The notes: generated by a model not told the origin, from the sequence alone. A stretch of DNA of 64,000 nucleotides from Onchocerca lupi (GCA_028564675.1 JAOVVO010000177.1:1-64000), one strand, 5' to 3'. Shown: positions 11,962-26,158, counted from the stretch's first letter. Translations and numbers: made by a program.

Positions 11962-13846
11962 ATAGAATCAACCGAAAACAGAGAAGAAGATGCAAACTTG
12001 CCAAAGGTCAGAGGTGAAAGGAAAAAGCATCGTAACGCCAAACTTGATGAAGGTGTCTGGAAACGTACTGATTATGCAAAAGCTAATGCTGTATGTCTTC
12101 TGTCATTCTTAATTTTAATCTACAATAAAAAATTACAAAAATGTGATGGACTTAACAGTATGTCCAGATTCTTGTTAAGTATTTTTGTTCAAAAAAAAAA
12201 AAAAAAAAAACTGAAGAAAATTTTGTTTTATGCAAAATTTAGATAGATACAATGGATTTTTATGGTGGCAAAATACAAAATGAAACTGAACATTCGGCAG
12301 TTCGAAAGAAACTTCGCTCATGTATGTTAGAAGTTGAACATTTAAATAATGCTTAATTAATGATGCTTTTTAATTTTAATGGCAAGATGAATTATAATTA
12401 TCAGCGATCAAGAGAAGAACTGATATCAAAAAAACTCGATTTACTGTATTCATCTGATGACAAAAGTATAGTAACCAAGTTTTCTTATAACAAATTATTT
12501 TCTTGACCATTAACAATTGTGAATTCAATCTCTTAGCTAACTTTAGGATTGTCTATATTATCTCGAATAAAATTCCTCATTGTAATAGATCTAAGTGAGA
12601 AAGAAATCTTGAAACTCTTGAGATGAATTTCTTCATTTATATTGGAAATTTACTCAAATGGTAAATTTTTACAATTCTGATCCTTTTTTGAGTAAAATCA
12701 TCATTTGTTTATCTCTTAACTTACACATATTTTATTCCATTCAAATTTTAGCACATAGACAAAGAAAAAAATTGCGACATCGACAAAGAATGCGCGAAAA
12801 AGTACTGAACATTTCATTTATTAAAAGCTAATTAATACTTTTTCGTATTTATCGTACTGCTTAGCAGAATTATTACCCATTTTTTTTTTTTTTTTTTAAA
12901 GTAAAATGACTTCATTGTTTGACAATATTGCTTTATAAATTTCAGGAAAAAAAAGAGAAAAAACATGAAAAGGATGAGGAAGAATTGATCTCTTTTCCGA
13001 ATGATAATGATGATACGAGTGAGGAAGATGAGAAAGAACGGAAAAAGTGGAAAAAAAAGAAAAAGAAACGTTCGCATGAGTTAGCTACTGATATCGATGT
13101 TGATAAAAAAGATATTCGGTATCGATCGAAAACGAAGAAGAAACAACGACCGTTCAGATACAAAGATTCCGGAACTGAGGACTTTGATGAAGGTGATATT
13201 GAATTAGGAGAGGAAGCAAGTTTAACCGAATCATCATCGCAATCATCATCGGTACGCACAGAAGAAAACACGAAAACAGCTCAATGTGCATCAATGGTGA
13301 TCAGTTTTTATGAGATCCTAGTCGTAAAAATTGGTTTCAGTAAAGCGTGATATTAGCAGATAGCAATATTGATTTTTTTTTTTTTTTTTTTGAGGCTTTC
13401 GTACCATCAGCTATTTTGAAATTTTGAAATTTTCAAAAACATGTTTTAAAATTTTGAGAAATACTTTTAGTATTAATTATATTTAAAAAAAAAAAAATAC
13501 AAATTTTAACAATTAGATGTGTATCTTTAGTAAATTTTATTAATTAAAAGGAAATAAATAAACCACATTGAGAAAAATCTTTTTTTTTCTTTCATGAAAA
13601 AAAAAACTAGAAAATTAATATTTCTGAAATTTTCAGGAAACAATGATGCCTGACAATGATATGGAAAGTGTAAAACCACCAATTAAATATGAAAGCACAT
13701 ATGAAGGTATATTGAGCTCGATGAATATCAGCAGGGAATTATTTGTAGAATTACGGTATTGGGCTGTACTTGCTGTATTCATATGTTTACTCATTATTTA
13801 TCGTAGTTTTTTGCTTCCAATCCAGTGTGATACCCAATTTCAATAA
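11962..13846 (+). CDS. Lysine/glutamate-rich single-pass membrane protein (5' incomplete)
   Basis: Five exons with matching phases: 11962-12090, 12243-12321, 12752-12801, 12946-13296 and 13637-13846, about 272 codons to the TAA. Splice sites are typical (ATTCATAG|ATAG, GCT|GTATGT, AAATTTCAG|GAAAA, TTTTCAG|GAAAC). The protein starts polar, then has long K/E/D runs (EKKEKKHEKDEEEL, KWKKKKKKR) and a serine-rich patch (SLTESSSQSSSV). It ends with one hydrophobic segment, YWAVLAVFICLLIIY, and a short tail of about 14 residues. This suggests a type II or tail-anchored protein with a highly charged cytoplasmic part, but no family is recognised. No in-frame ATG precedes a stop in the first exon, so an upstream start exon is probably missing. 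An ATG early in exon 2 is an alternative start. Confidence 0.65.
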
Positions 13847-14268
13847 CAAATTTAATTCTTGCAAATTATCATTGATAATCATTACAGTTTACACAATTTT
13901 AATGGCATATCAATAAATTTTTCACTCTTCGTTTTCACAGCAAATATGTCATACTGTAAAAACGTTTTTTTAACATTTCAATTATGGCGAAAGGAAATTT
14001 TTGTTTTCCATGAAGTCATATTAAGTGCTTTGAAATTGAGAGATTCATAAAAATGAACGCTTATAAATTTCACACTCATACTTATATATTATTTATAAAT
14101 ACTTCTAAGTTTGATCTTACAATGAATTCACAATTAATTGTTATAGCAGTTGTGAGAGTTAAATGAACCAAAGTTGTGAGAAATAAATTATTGGATTTTG
14201 CTCTTTCTGCTGCTGGATAATGGAATTTATTCGAGCAAATATCCGAGATTAGACATCCTAATCTATCA

Positions 14269-15390
14269 ATAATCTCATACTTTGCGTAACAATTCTTCAT
14301 CAGAAGATAATTAATTGATTTTATGGCTAAAAGGCTTTTCCGATGTTCTTAAATTAACAAACGCAGAAATGTAAATGACTTATGTGTACTCTAACTGATT
14401 GGAATCTTATTGGCGAAAGTTTCGGAAAAGTAGCTGAAATGAGCAGTGCAAAGATCTCTTTCTAAACTCAAATAAAACGATTGAATTTGGAATGAATAAA
14501 AGATGAAAGAGTGAAATTAACTGCAAAAATTATTCATGTAAAAGAGCAATCTTTAGGATATTAATTCTGCATGATTAATTCATTCTATAGCTAAAGACTT
14601 TTCCGATGTTCTTCAATCTTGAATCAACTTATTTTGATCTTTTTCTTTCTTTCCTCTAGAAAACGTTGCTAAAAAACGGTCAATTTTTGAGCAAATAAAA
14701 GTTTAAATTAATTTTATAGATTATTCATTCTAGTCGTGCGAATTCCGACTTATTGGAATGCAAATGCTAATAATTGAATAAGACGAAGTACGGCATAGTA
14801 ATGCATTTTTCGAAAATTTCACACTGTGCCAAGAATATTATCTTACATTTTGATTGCTGAAAATTAAAAAATCAATCAATCTGATGAACCAAATGACAAA
14901 ATGACCAAACATTATAAGGGTTTCCAGGTTGAACAATTAAAAAAAAAAAAAAAGCGATAGTTTATGGGAAGATGAAAAGTTTGAGAGTTATTGGCCATCG
15001 TAAGATCCTTTACTGAAGCAGTTGGACAATGGTACTTGAAATTAGTCTATTTTAGTTTTTTCTGCCTTTATTCATTACTTTGTTATTATAGAAATATCAA
15101 AGAATGATGAAAGGAGAAGTTTCATTAACATTTTTTCATCATACAATATATTAACAAAACAGTAATTGATCATTTCTGATCCACTGAATGGTACCACTAG
15201 TCATCTCTGTTCATACTATCATCAGGTCATACAGTTCACCCCAATTAAATATTACTATTTGAAAATAGATTAGTTGAATGGTAGAGGAATCATTGCTTTA
15301 GCAATTATTATTATGAAAATATTTATAGAAATATTAGTAAACTACTTTTGTTTTATGCTTAGAAGTCGAAATTTTTAAAATATTGATTCA
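14269..15390 (+). repeat. Dispersed repeat, copy 2, interrupted by ~820 bp
   Basis: Homologous in opposite orientation to 10094-10410. The left block is 14269-14422 and the right block is 15243 to about 15390. The intervening 14423-15242 is absent from the other copy. A short partial echo of the left block (GACTTTTCCGATGTTCTT, near 14596) lies inside the interrupting DNA. No terminal inverted repeats or target duplication are obvious at the breakpoints, so an insertion here and a deletion in copy 1 are both possible. Confidence 0.65.
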
Positions 15391-18300
15391 AAATATCTAA
15401 GCATATTCATTTCCGATGTAATAAATGGCGAATTCAAACCGAATTTTTTTCATTTTCCATAATCGGAGAAGATTATGAAAAATGAAAAAGGCTTTTTAAG
15501 CGGAAATTATAAAAATCTTTCATGTATAGTTTAAGTTGAAACCGATATATGATCAAACAATCTTCAGCATTCATTTTCTTCATTATTGATATGACTGCAT
15601 AAACTTGGTTAACTAACTTTTATTAATGCCGCCGATCTAATTAACACCCAGAAATCGTTATCAGATATCACTGAACATTTTTCAGATATTACTAAACAAA
15701 GCATTAGGCTGAATCATTTCATTGATATCATATCACTTGAGGAATGAAGCAATCAAAATTCAAAATTTTTTCCACATGAGAGAATATTTGAAATGATAGA
15801 TTAATTTTGGCAGGAAAGAAAAAGATTAACACTTGTTTTCATCTTCACCATCTTCAAAAAATGAGTCACGATAGTTTGAAATTGCAAGTGCAAATTATTT
15901 GCAATTTTGATTGTTCATTCTTTTTAAAAAACTGTTGAAGTGAACACATCATTGTCTCATTTCTACATTTTTTAAATGCATTATTTTCCTGGATTTTTAA
16001 TTCTGACTTTTTTTTTCATTTTTCCTGAAAAATTTTGGCATGAAATAATTTATCGAATTTCACATTTCACTTATTCAAGCTGTTTTCATCTTTGTTTTCC
16101 ATTATTTAAAAATTTTAATAAAAAAAGTGCGAAAAAGAATGATAATGATCTCAAAAATAAAATATCACAGAAATTTAAAAATATTACATTACGGATCTTT
16201 TTTCAGGTTTAGTAAAACTCATATTTCTATTTTTTCCTTTTTTTAAATTTCTAAATTTCCATTTTTATTGTTCTGCTACTTTTAATTTTCCCTTAATATT
16301 TTGTATTTCGAATGAAATATGAAGTATTACATAGTTCATTACACAAATTTCATTATCAACTCGAGCAATTTGAAGTTTTTTACTTAGCAACGAAAATGCT
16401 CTTATCAGCTTAAAATTGAATGATAAATTTTTTTCTGACGTTTGGAAATAAAACTAGTTTAGTAAGTGATAAGTTAGAAATCAATAATGCACGCTTTTAC
16501 GGATTATTTTTGACACATATGTTATTTCATTTGTTTTATATACAATATGCATTTCCTTATATCTAATAAAATTTCAGATTAATTTTTCATAATAAATCAG
16601 AAAGATTATAATTTGTTGGATTAAACGAAAGATACTTCATCTAATTTTTTCAAATCGAAGCTTCAGAATCGTTTTTTTTTTTTTTTTTTCACTTTGATTC
16701 ACATTGAAACAAATTATAATTTGATATATATTATTTTATAAAAATTATTAATAGCCTTAAAATAATTGATGAGTGATAAAAGAAGTAAAATGCATATCTG
16801 AATATAACTTTAGAGAAGGTATAATTGGACAAGCTTAATAGTATTATTTTCATTTCACTTGTAGTAAATTTAAAAAATTATTACAGTACTTTCAATTTTA
16901 TTCTTTTTGATGCATTAAAAATTCTTACTAAAATATTACTTATTAATTTTATCATAATTTTAATTTGTAAATGCAATAACTCTAATATTGATAACTTTTC
17001 ATTTTTCATATCTGAATTTAAATATATTTCTGTTAAACGAGAATGACAATTTAATTAACGCGACAAATTTAATCGATTTTTTGAATAATTTAATCTTTGA
17101 TACTAATGAAGATATTAATATGAAGCAATTGCTATCTGCTATCACTAGCATGATAGATGAATAATTTTTTAATAATATATCCATTTTTTAAGTTTTGACT
17201 CAATAGGTGACACAAAAAAGTGATAATAACATCTGAGCTAAGAATTAATTATAGCTATATCATTTTACATCATCACTTATTTATTAAACTTGACTAATTA
17301 TTTACCTATCATTTCGAAGAGTAATTCATGTTAGCTTTGATAATATTTTTTCATCAATGTTTAAATTGATTTTGAAATAATTATTTGTCCTAATTGTTGC
17401 TTTATAAAGAATATGAAATCATTTGGGAATGAATTTTACTAAGTATAAGTTGACACGAATTTTTTATTAAACATATAGAGATAAGCTGCCGCTGTTATTT
17501 TTCTCTCTTCTTGTAAAATCAATGTCTTTGATAAGCTCAATCTTGCAAAAATCAGTTTATTTTTAAATAAAATTAATTTAATTGGTATTTTTCAAATGAT
17601 AACTCATCTTTTGCTATTACTACAAACTTGGTTATTTCTTTGGTGTTTTTGGAAAAAAAATCCCAGTGTTTTAGTATATTAGTCATTTTCAATCCTAAAA
17701 TGTTATAAATCATCCATTCCCCTTTATGACATATATATATATATATAAATATTTCTAAGAGATTTTGCAAGATTTTCACTTCTTACTGCTTTCTCGGAGA
17801 AATAAATGCCAGCTGTATTTGACAAGAAACCATTTTCAGATATAAATCGTGGACAAGGAGAGATGTTTCGTTGCTTCCGAATTAATCAAATTATTATTTT
17901 TTTTTTTCTCTTCTCCAAATGAACACATTTATATTAGTTAACGATATTTTTCTCAAAAATTTTCCTTCTTTTTCATCAAAAATCTTTCATTTTCTCTCTA
18001 AACATATTGTTCCTAACAAGATTTCATTTTTGAATATGAATTATTTTATTCATTTTTTTTCTAAATTTTTTTCCCAAATGCAACGAATTAGCAATGATTA
18101 GACGGACAACCCACACATTAACTGATTTATATATATATATGCGCGTCATCACTATTGCTTTTTTTGTTTCAAAAAAAAAAATTTAATCGATATCGAAACG
18201 AAGATCTTGTTCTGATTGTGCCCGAAAATTTTCATTTTTGAAAACTTTCATGTCTTCATTTATCTCTTCTTGAAATAATTGGTGAAGCATTCTGGCTCAG

Positions 18301-19119
18301 ATTTGGATTTAACGCTAAGTATCTGTTTTCGACGGTTGCACAAATAATCAAAATGATATCATTTTAATAATAATACCTTTTCAGCAATAATATCATTTGA
18401 GAAGCGACAAAAAATTTTAAGAACGATATCAGCAATTCCTTGCTGCATGAACAGCTATATTATAATTAATTATCAGATAATCTTCCATGATAGAAATGAC
18501 CAAGTACCAGCTTGCTCAAAAGCACTCTCTTAATTTTAGTTATCACATTTAAATTGCATATTTCTCGATTTCCAAATGAAAATCTTGGTATTTCCTTGGA
18601 TAAAATTAAAATATAGTAGAATGATTAACAGAATTTATTGACTCAAAAGATGCAATTTTAGATCTTCTTTTAGATTATTTCAGATTTAAAAAATACTTTG
18701 ATAAAAGATAAGTTTATTTTGCAACAAGATAGCACAATAGGTGTTAAGGTTTCTGGTCTAAGATCAGTTAGGCCCAAAATTATTCTCTATAAATTCAATT
18801 CACTTCTTATTGATTACTGTAGCTACAACGAATCCAAATATTTAGATATTTGCAAATCAATTTTCTATTTAAAGAACTAAGTGATCAAAAGAGGAATTAA
18901 TATTTAGATGCTGTTTAATCATAAAATATTTGAGAAATTTTAGTCATGAAATACTTAAGCAAATATGCTAAAAATTAATGGAATTACCGTAATAAACTTG
19001 AAATTTCTCGCAATTTATATTTTTTTTAAATATTAATTTTCTAAGCTGTTATTGATTCAATTTTCGAAAGTCATCTAACAGTGCAAACAAGCTTTTGAAT
19101 AACTAATTTGTTTTTTCCT

Positions 19120-19310
19120 TGCTAAAATTTTAATTTAAATATGAAATTAACTTAAATTAAATATTTGATTGCTTTTACATGCAATCCAATTTATTGCTAA
19201 TAAAAATTTTTGTTTCTATAGCAATATGAAAACTAAAAATTTTTATCGCAATAAATTGAGTTGCATCTAAAAGCAATCGAATATTTTGTATTTAAATTAA
19301 AATTTTAGCA
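19120..19310. repeat. MITE-like foldback element
   Basis: The left arm, 19120-19214, and right arm, 19231-19310, are imperfect reverse complements over about 80 bases, separated by a 16-base loop. The left arm has about 15 extra bases. The termini are TGCTAAAATTTTAATTTAAA and its complement ending TTTTAGCA at 19310. Total length, AT-richness, internal symmetry and lack of coding fit a miniature inverted-repeat element. Target-site duplication is not clear. Confidence 0.6.
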
Positions 19311-22300
19311 TGAAAAAAATCAAATAAACGATTCAAAAGACTTTTTTACATTTCTAAGTGACTTTTAAAATTAAATTCTCTTTTACATTTTTGTCAATTC
19401 AGAAATTCATTTTTTTTTTAATTCAGAAAAATCGAAAAAATTTGTCCAGTTAACTACTGAATACATTACCGTAAACAAACCCTGAGAAAAAAATCATTAT
19501 TTCACTTCTTACAACTATTTTCGAGAATGACGAAAATCACCGCAAATATATGATTATGACAATCTTTAACAGCAACCTACGGTAATTCACATTGGAAATG
19601 TAATTATCTAACCAATTTATCGTATATAATTAAAATTTCTTTTCCGATTATCAAACAATTTAATGATAGTTTTTTGTCTTTTGTGCCAAAGAAATAGATA
19701 AGTTTTTAAAAAAGCGAGATTTTGGCGCGTATATAAATCTGCTAAAAACTACTTCCGGTCCAAATTATCATCATAGGATATCACATAATCATGATATTCG
19801 TAATCACGATTTTATGACAATTTCCGTCATTATTTAGGGAAAGTAATGATAACGAATACAGGACCAATAGCATCAAAGATAATAATTTCTTCAAATTAAT
19901 ACAATTCTACGAGTACTTTCAAATATTTGATAGTAAGTAACATGCATCATGTGATAATCGTATGATATGATTGTTACATTCGTATGATATCGTTATCATT
20001 TTCATTTGTTCGTTTCAAAATTACTATTGTGAAATCAGTTTTTGTTTAGACTTCAGTAAACGAAATATTTTCTTTTGTCTTATCAAAATGATAAAACAAC
20101 TAAGAGCATAAGTAACAAAGGAATATAAATCAATGCATGCTAAGCATATCTCTTATAAAACATCAAAGATTTTTTAAATTTCATGCTATTCAATATTTAA
20201 AAATATGCTAATAATTACTGTTTATTGCAATGCTATTGTTTTGTCTAATTCACTCCAAATTATTTGAAAATTACTTAAGCATCACTCATCGAAAAGTTTA
20301 TGAAAGCTTAGGAAGACAAAAAAAACTTTTCAACCCATCATAGTTCCAATCTTTAAGAAAAATTTTTAGTTTATTTTATTAAATCTCAGTTATGCATGAT
20401 TCAAATTCAAACTTATTAATATTGAAATTTTACGGAGCATTTTTTTTTTCTTCAGTGCAGTGACGAAAATTTGAGTTTTATCTTTTCGCAGCTATTTAAT
20501 AGATTAAATTTTATTCGTAAATAAATTAATGCACATCATGCAACTTTTGAATGCATTTAACGTTGTGAATTTATTTAATTTAAATATTTTTGAGTTTTGT
20601 CTTATTTATTATTGCTTTTATTAAGAATACGAAAAGAATTATCAGCTAATTACATGTAATGCGGTACATTTGGCTTATGGCATGATTGAAATCAATGAAT
20701 TGATTTTATTTTCATTAATTTTCTAAGATTCCAACCATCAAATCCATTAAAACATTTCGCTTGACCAACCATTTGGCTAGGCCATTAAAGTGGAAGCAGT
20801 TCACTTTAATTAATGGTTGATTTATTTAAAGCTTTACGGTTGACATTTTAATCCCATTCATTTTCAGTCTTATGTGGCATTGAGGCGTTATTGAAAAGAA
20901 ATTCATAAAAGTATGGTAAATTTATGGCCATAAAATGAATTATTTGGACAAATATGAGAAATTTATTTCATTTTCACTAATTTATCATTGTAATTAACTT
21001 CTGACAAATTCGTCTCACTTAATAACAAGTGATTGGTAGTGTTATCAATTATTTGATTAAAAATAGTTTGTTGAATCCGAGATAATTACAGTAATAAATT
21101 ATTTAATGAATTCTTTTTTTCTGACTTATTTCCTATGCTCCAAAAAAATTCTATTAACTTTAAATGCTGTAGAATTGAATTGACTGGAAGAATTTTATAA
21201 AATTATTAAACTGATGAATTTTCCTTTTTTTTTTGCGACATTTAACAGGTTAGTTGAGTATAAATGATTCTGATCTTATCTAAATGAACATACTAAATGA
21301 AGTTCGTAAGTTGCATTCAAGTTGCAAATCAAGTTTTTTTCTCATGTTTTTTTTTTTTTGTTCGAAATTACATTTATTTTTGTTATTTTTAAAAAAAAAT
21401 ACAAAACGACTTTCCTATTTTTTTCGAAAATTTTAAAAATTTTATGAAGCTATTTGCCAGGCTTCTCGAATATCAACTCTAGGAATTCGAATTACTCATT
21501 AAAAAATTGCATAAATCAGTATTTTTTCATCAATATTTAAAGTGAAATATTTGTGGCGAAACAAATATCATATCCTTGAAGTTTATGAAAATATTTTAGA
21601 GACTGAGATTTATTGAACATTTCGATGTTAGAAAAAAGTTTTTTACAATCATAAAATCCAATTTGAAATTTATGAATTAGCTGCAATTACGAGAAATATT
21701 TAATATTGATATTGCTGATGACAGAAAGTTAAACAAACAAGACAATCGGTTATTCATTTGAAATATTGTTCAAATATAACTTTTCACCTTTGTTTTATTG
21801 ATGATAATCTCAAGTTGTAGCTTTGAATTATTTGTAATTATAATGCATTCCCTCCTTTATCTTCTCTCAATTGATATTATTTTCTATTTTTTCCGGAAAA
21901 AGGATTAAAATCAATTTTAATAATAGTGTGAAGTTTAAAATAGGATAAAGAACGATGGAAACGATAAAATCAAAAAATAGTTCCAGCATGACATCATAGA
22001 TTTGACTTTATTTTATTTTTTATCACTATAAATGAAAATTTATTCATTTAAAATAGAAATTCGTCATCATCGACTAAAGAAAAATAATACATTATGCGAA
22101 GATTAGATAGATAATGATTATTAGAATTTTTATATTAAAATCCATGGAAAGATGATAAAGATAATCAATCCATTATGATTTTCTCAGCATTCTCCTATAT
22201 CAACTTTTTTGTTATTTTTAATTTTAATTTCATTCATAGATTTATCGATTTCAGTTCGTACATATCGATGTAATATTTCACCCGTACGAATCCCAGCATT

Positions 22301-23004
22301 CAAATATGGCTTATATAAATTAACGTAACATACGAAAAATTATTTATTTAAAGATTAACCAATTTGAAGTATTCGATTCATTTATATAAGTTTTTGAAAG
22401 ATACCTCAAAGATGTTGAAGCATTTTTCCATAATTTTTTTTTATTTGCTTAATTTTCATATTTTTTTTATTCATTTATTTCCATCTTTGCATTTACTTAT
22501 TTATGTCTAAATGCGTAATTTTGTCATTTCATTTGATTATTTTCATAGTTATGACTTGATTTCTTAAGCATTTTGCTAAACTTTCTTTTCCTATCAAACA
22601 GTTTTGCTTACCTACTTTTGTTTATTTGCTTAATTCATTTCGAAACATTCATTTTTTTTTCTTTTCCTTATTTATCATCGATTTTTATTTTCAGTACTCA
22701 TTTGCTAATTAAACACATTGCCCCTACTTACTTTCTTATTTTATCCTGTTTGTTCTATTCATTAAAGAATGCTGATGGCTACTTATTTCGATGACAAATG
22801 ATACTTTTTAATTGCAGAATAAATTCGATACTAAAAGTTTGACTGAAACTTCCTCTATTCTTTTAAAATTAAAAAATGAAAAGAATGAAATAAAATGCGG
22901 CAAGCAAATTTAGTGATAACTTAGTTATGCATCTTTAGCATATCATTATATAATTTCTCTCTTTCTTCTTTTCTTCCTAGAAAGGAAATCAATGTCTAAA
23001 GTTG

Positions 23005-23096
23005 AAAATTCATTCGATAAATCTATTTCAAATAGCGGTAAAAAAAAAAATCAAGAAGAAAAACACTATTTGAAATAGATTTATCGAATGAATTTT
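23005..23096. repeat. Perfect 31-bp inverted repeat (hairpin)
   Basis: Bases 23005-23035 are the exact reverse complement of 23066-23096. The arms begin AAAATTCATTCGATAAATC and the loop is 30 bases of mostly A. A perfect 31-bp arm pair in otherwise drifting intergenic DNA implies either a recent foldback insertion or maintenance by function, for example as a small-RNA precursor. No coding frame covers it. Confidence 0.7.
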
Positions 23097-23233
23097 AATT
23101 TGTTAAAATTTTATTGCAAATTTTTCTGTAATTTTGCATTCTGTTTGCATGTGCTATCGCCGTAACCATCAAATCTTTGTAAAACCAATAAATAAAGAAT
23201 ACAGAAAATCAAAGAAGATTTTTGATTTCGGTT

Positions 23234-23366
23234 GAAATGCTTAATTACATTAAGAAATGCTTAATGAAAAAGAATGCTTGATTGCTTCATTACAAATGCT
23301 CAATGCTTAATGAAATGCTTAATTACATCAAGAAAATCTTCAATTAATGCTTAATTACATTAAGTT
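23234..23366. repeat. Degenerate AATGCTTAAT repeat cluster
   Basis: The core AATGCTTAATTACAT-AAG recurs in full or partial form about six times within 130 bases, with variable spacing. It is a local degenerate tandem or dispersed repeat with no coding frame. Confidence 0.55.
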
Positions 23367-23495
23367 AGCCCAAAAATCATATCGATATGGAAAAAAAAAA
23401 AAAGAAAAGAAAAGTGCAGCTATCGAAACAACCAATCCTAACTTTCCTTGCTTACTGAAATTATTATTCATACGATAGCTGACCAAGAAATGCTT

Positions 23496-23496
<1 letters not shown>

Positions 23497-23534
<38 letters not shown>
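23497..23534. repeat. Poly-A tract, 38 bases
   Basis: An uninterrupted run of 38 A on the plus strand. It could be a retroposed poly-A tail or simple slippage. No retrogene is recognisable upstream. Short complementary words (CAGCTATCG and CGATAGCTG) lie about 50 bases apart just before it. Confidence 0.7.
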
Positions 23535-23537
<3 letters not shown>

Positions 23538-26084
23538 CTCTACACTTGCATCAATGATTTAAATAGCTTGAGGTCACGGAACTCCTGTTAATGGGTTATT
23601 TCAAGTTCTCTTAAAACGAGCGAAACCAGAATCCGGAATAAAATTTCACATTAAGCACTCGATTATTGGAACTGCTTTTTGAAAAAAATTTTCCGCTTCA
23701 TTATAAATAATATCATAACATTCACTATCATGTTCACTCGTTTGAATTTTGTCTGTAATTCGCTTTTCATTTTTTTTTTCTCGAAGGTTTTAAGAATAGA
23801 GCCAAAGGCAAAGAAAGTTCTCACTAGAGGTTTAGAGTGTTTTTTATTGCTCGAAATTACTTGTAAAATAATATCAGGGACTGTCCAGATGTTAAGTTAT
23901 GAGCATCATCATTTTCCCTTGATTTGTTAAACTGAAATGCATCATGAATCTTGCAAGCTATAGCTTGAATGTTCCAGTTTTGAGCATTTTGCTAATATTC
24001 GCTTGTTTTACTGATAGATGATATCTTTTAAGAAAATAAAAGTAGAAATTTTAACTTCATATGATGAATTTCTGTTCAGAATTAGTTTATTTCCATAAAT
24101 TTTTCTTCAACTGATGACAAAAACATATTTTACGACACATTGATGTAATTCATATACAATATTATCCCTTCTCAGTCATTCTTCTCAATTTTGTCATTTC
24201 CTGAATTTTTAATAACTTCGATCGTCAAACTTTATTTCAATTAGAATATTCCTCATTGAGCTGTACTTCAAGCACTACAAACTTTTTTTAAATTATGTTT
24301 TTTCTTTCCATTCTTTTTACCATTCTATCTCTGCTTTTTTGTTTCTGCATTACATGCTTTTCAATATAGTTAGTTGTAAATCTAAATTCCATAAAAAATT
24401 GCCAATTAACTTTCTCGAAATATTTTCCAAATTAATTAATTACAAAATATCCACGAATTGCATATCCTTTTAAAATTCAAGCACATTCGAAAATTAGAAT
24501 AGTTTGTTCAAACAACAGTGACAATTATTTCTATGTTTAGAACAATTTTAACCATTTCATTAATTGAGAAATAAATAATTAAGTAGATTATATGGCATTT
24601 TTTAATAAGAAATTCGGCATATTGCACTGATCACCAGATATAGAAATTTCAAGATAGCTTGTTTGCTTGCTCGGTAAACAACATCAAATATTTACCGGCA
24701 ACAATAAATCTTATTGTCATCTCAAATACATTTCTTGAAAATCTAATTTTCCTTCTCTATGAATATTTATTACAAATTGTTCCTGTTTTTTTTTTTTTTC
24801 TCGAGCAACTCAGTATTTGTCATATTTTAGCCGAAAATATTTGTTGATTATTTTCATCCAGTTAATAAGAAATATTTGATAATATAAAGATTGAGTTATC
24901 AATCTAGGAAAATTAAAATAAATTTCGATGAGAAATTTGAAATTAGCAGCATTCAGAATGCATCCACTATGTTTATTTACTCACTCTCAGAAGAAGTTCT
25001 TATTTGATTTTTTTTGAGAAGGCAATTTAAAATTCTCTTCGTAATGCTCATTTTTTACTTTAAATCAAGTACACACAAGATTTGATATGATTACGGCGAT
25101 AATCAGTGAGATAATAATAATCACGAAGAGTTCAGCAAATCTTGTTGATATGATCGTTTTTTTGGACTTATTCCAACAATTATTAAGTTGTCATTTATCG
25201 CTAGATCATTATCATTATCAGCATTTCATGAAGCGAACATGAAAATTTTAAATCATTTGTTTGATCGTAATATTCAGTTATTGTCACTTCCATACCACAA
25301 AATAATTATTGAAGGAAGAAAAATGAATTTTTGTTACGAAATTTTATATTAAATCAAGATAAATAGCAAATGAATTACTTCCTGTAATATGCATGATAAA
25401 TTAATGGATAATTTGCTATGCGTTATTTGACAGATTATTGCTATGCAAATATAATTTTTTATTTTTCTTTTTGTTTTTGCGCTTTTGTTTTGATATTGTT
25501 TCAATGTAAAATACAGCTTTATTATGGCAAAGAGAAAAAAAAAATTATGAAACGAATAATACAAAACATTTAAATCATTTTTTATTAAATGTTGGCAGAA
25601 ATGCTTGTAAATATAATTTTATACTTTTTATTATAAAGTTCATTTTTAAGTCATACCCTTTCTACTAAATACTATCAGACAATTCTTTTAATTTGTTCAC
25701 AGAAACATTATTAATCTTTTCTAAATTTAAGTTCTTGAAGTAGTGAAGATTTAGTAAAGTTAAATTAAAGTAAACTTGGAGATAATCAAATAATCTATAA
25801 CAATATTTTTCATTATTGGAAACAATGATAAGCATTATTTTGATAGTAAAATCAACTTGAATTAGTCAAAGTAAAATTAAAACACATCCTCAGGCTGCTA
25901 TAAAATATAAATCATTTTTGCACAAAACATTAATTTAAAGTTTTTTTACCATAGAAATTAGTGCTTTTATAATTTCTTTAAAATGCATCATAGATATTTG
26001 AAGAATTCATTTAAAATCTATCAGTAAAAATGCTTTCATTCTATCCACATAAAGATAACCATCCACGCATACACATGCAATTGC

Positions 26085-26158
26085 ATTTATCTAATTAGAA
26101 TTGAAACCTTGACATTGAATATGCTATTTTCAGTTAATTCAATGCTAATTAGATAAAT
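26085..26158. repeat. Inverted repeat, 14-bp perfect arms
   Basis: ATTTATCTAATTAG at 26085-26098 is the reverse complement of 26145-26158. The next few bases (AATTGAA and TTCAAT) also pair with a small bulge. It is a 74-base foldback with a 46-base loop, AT-rich and non-coding. Confidence 0.5.

Noticed and set aside
12405..12470. Possible extra exon (RSREELISKKLDLLYSS...) in the charged membrane-protein gene
   Set aside because: Its phase is incompatible with the flanking exons, whereas 12321 joins 12752 and then 12946 in a single consistent frame.
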